This document shows, piece after piece, positions 63,302 through 64,000 of a DNA stretch of 64,000 bases. How positions within the stretch are numbered: position 1 is the first letter of the stretch; the number at the start of each line of letters is the position of its first letter. This DNA comes from Mangrovibacterium sp041596335 (GTDB taxonomy: Bacteria > Bacteroidota > Bacteroidia > Bacteroidales > Prolixibacteraceae). The position numbers and the translations under genes are program-made. Under the pieces are notes generated by a model. It had not been told where the DNA came from and did no database searches. It saw nothing but the letters and a program-made list of their open reading frames with translations. Location: contig NZ_JBFHIT010000028.1 in NCBI RefSeq assembly GCF_041596335.1, positions 1-64,000 of the forward strand, given 5' to 3'.

Positions 63302-64000
63302 ATTTCAATTCCAGCATGGTGCGATTGGTAGGGCGCGCAGAAGTATCTAGGCAATAGTATAAGTAATTTCAATTCCAGTATGGTGCGATTGGTAGCTGAT
63401 GGGCGACGCGATGCGTCCCGCCATTTACCAATTTCAATTCCAGTATGGTGCGATTGGTAGTTGACTCGCTAACCGGCAAGCTCGACACGCTTGTATTTCA
63501 ATTCCAGTATGGTGCGATTGGTAGAAATAGTGTCTCTGCCATGTCTATCTCATTTCGTGTTTTCAATTCCAGTATGGTGCGATTGGTAGAATTTCTGACT
63601 ACCATATCAGGCTAGGAACTGCCCCGTTTTCAATTCCAGTATGGTGCGATTGGTAGCAGGCTCGGAAGAGTTTTGCGCTTGCATGATGTGCCTTTTCAAT
63701 TCCAGTATGGTGCGATTGGTAGAAAACTGGATATCAGGAGGCAATAATTGAGACCCGTTTTCAATTCCAGTATGGTGCGATTGGTAGATTCACGACTTTT
63801 TTATGATAGCGAAATTGATTTTTTTCAATTCCAGTATGGTGCGATTGGTAGGCTGTTTTGAACACAGCTTACAGAGCGATTGAGGATTTTCAATTCCAGT
63901 ATGGTGCGATTGGTAGGTTGTTCGTATACAGCAGGTTGCGAAGCTCTGAAATTTCAATTCCAGTATGGTGCGATTGGTAGAACGCTTTTTTCTCTTTGTA
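63302..64000 (-). CRISPR. CRISPR array, 11 repeats and 10 complete spacers, continuing past the window
   Basis: Thirty-base repeats begin at 63302, 63366, 63431, 63495, 63560, 63627, 63693, 63758, 63822, 63887 and 63951. On the plus strand each starts with one variable base plus TTTCAATTCCAG and ends GTGCGATTGGTAG; only the first repeat differs internally (T to C at 63315). Complete spacers are 34, 35, 34, 35, 37, 36, 35, 34, 35 and 34 bases and all differ; an eleventh is cut by the window edge. Read on the minus strand the repeat ends GGAATTGAAA plus the variable base, like the ATTGAAA-type 5' handles of type I-B/III arrays, and the degenerate end is on the left. I therefore infer minus-strand transcription with leader and cas genes to the right. 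No cas gene is in the window, so the type is unproven. Confidence 0.97.

Noticed and set aside
63852..63950. Neighbouring CRISPR spacers 9 and 10 look alike at their starts (GCTGTTTTG and GTTGTTCGT, each followed by ACAGC)
   Set aside because: The match needs gaps and fades after ~17 bases, so common origin is not supported.

Overview
The window comes from a Bacteroidota genome, probably a marine or coastal polysaccharide degrader. I see two SusC/SusD pairs, an ECF sigma/FecR pair, a hybrid two-component system (HTCS), a type IX secretion C-terminal domain, many SPII lipoproteins and a Bacteroides-style rhamnose operon. An order such as Marinilabiliales is only a guess. Nearly every gene is on the minus strand; the exceptions are the HTCS regulator (35984-40108) and an AraC regulator (59021-59896).

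Layout. (A) 399-15381 is a first polysaccharide utilization locus (PUL) under an ECF sigma/FecR pair: sigma, FecR, SusC with an STN domain, SusD, GH42-like glycosidase, sulfatase, GH2 and an exported enolase-superfamily lipoprotein. It is bracketed by a near-identical ~297 bp direct repeat (1-297 and 14669-14966), whose left copy carries a decapitated sigma gene. (B) 15560-35796 is a second PUL: GH88, SusC, SusD, a surface lipoprotein, GH105, sulfatase, a mini exported protein, an alginate-lyase-fold protein, GH78, a heparinase II/III-type lyase, sulfatase, two decayed genes and a BNR-4 beta-propeller lyase candidate. (C) 35984-40108 is the HTCS. (D) 40322-51421 holds GH2, GH78, a T9SS-exported heparinase-type lyase and an unrecognised signal-bearing protein. 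(E) 52178-59896 is a complete L-rhamnose catabolic operon with a divergent AraC regulator. (F) 60124-63159 is a small unrelated stress/redox-like cluster. (G) 63302-64000 is a CRISPR array running off the right edge; no cas genes are visible.

How the genes fit together. Lyase candidates, two unsaturated-uronyl hydrolases (GH88, GH105), two alpha-L-rhamnosidases (GH78), three S1 sulfatases and adjacent rhamnose catabolism point to a sulfated glycan of rhamnose and uronic acid. Ulvan is the best guess; a rhamnose-capped arabinogalactan or another glucuronorhamnan is the alternative. Lyases would cut the backbone and sulfatases remove sulfate. GH88/GH105 would take off the unsaturated uronate, GH78 would free rhamnose, and RhaT/RhaM/RhaA/RhaB/aldolase/FucO would burn it. 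Genes for the uronate half (KduI/KduD/KDG kinase) and the sulfatase-maturing enzyme are not in the window.

The most useful new observations are these: CTATTGT-type heptamers spaced about 20 bp apart in front of two operons (likely the HTCS operator); an unknown 638-aa exported protein with a Cys/His cluster; an exported enolase-superfamily lipoprotein; a two-domain aldolase with a dead second half; several decayed genes; and evidence that the CRISPR array is read right to left.
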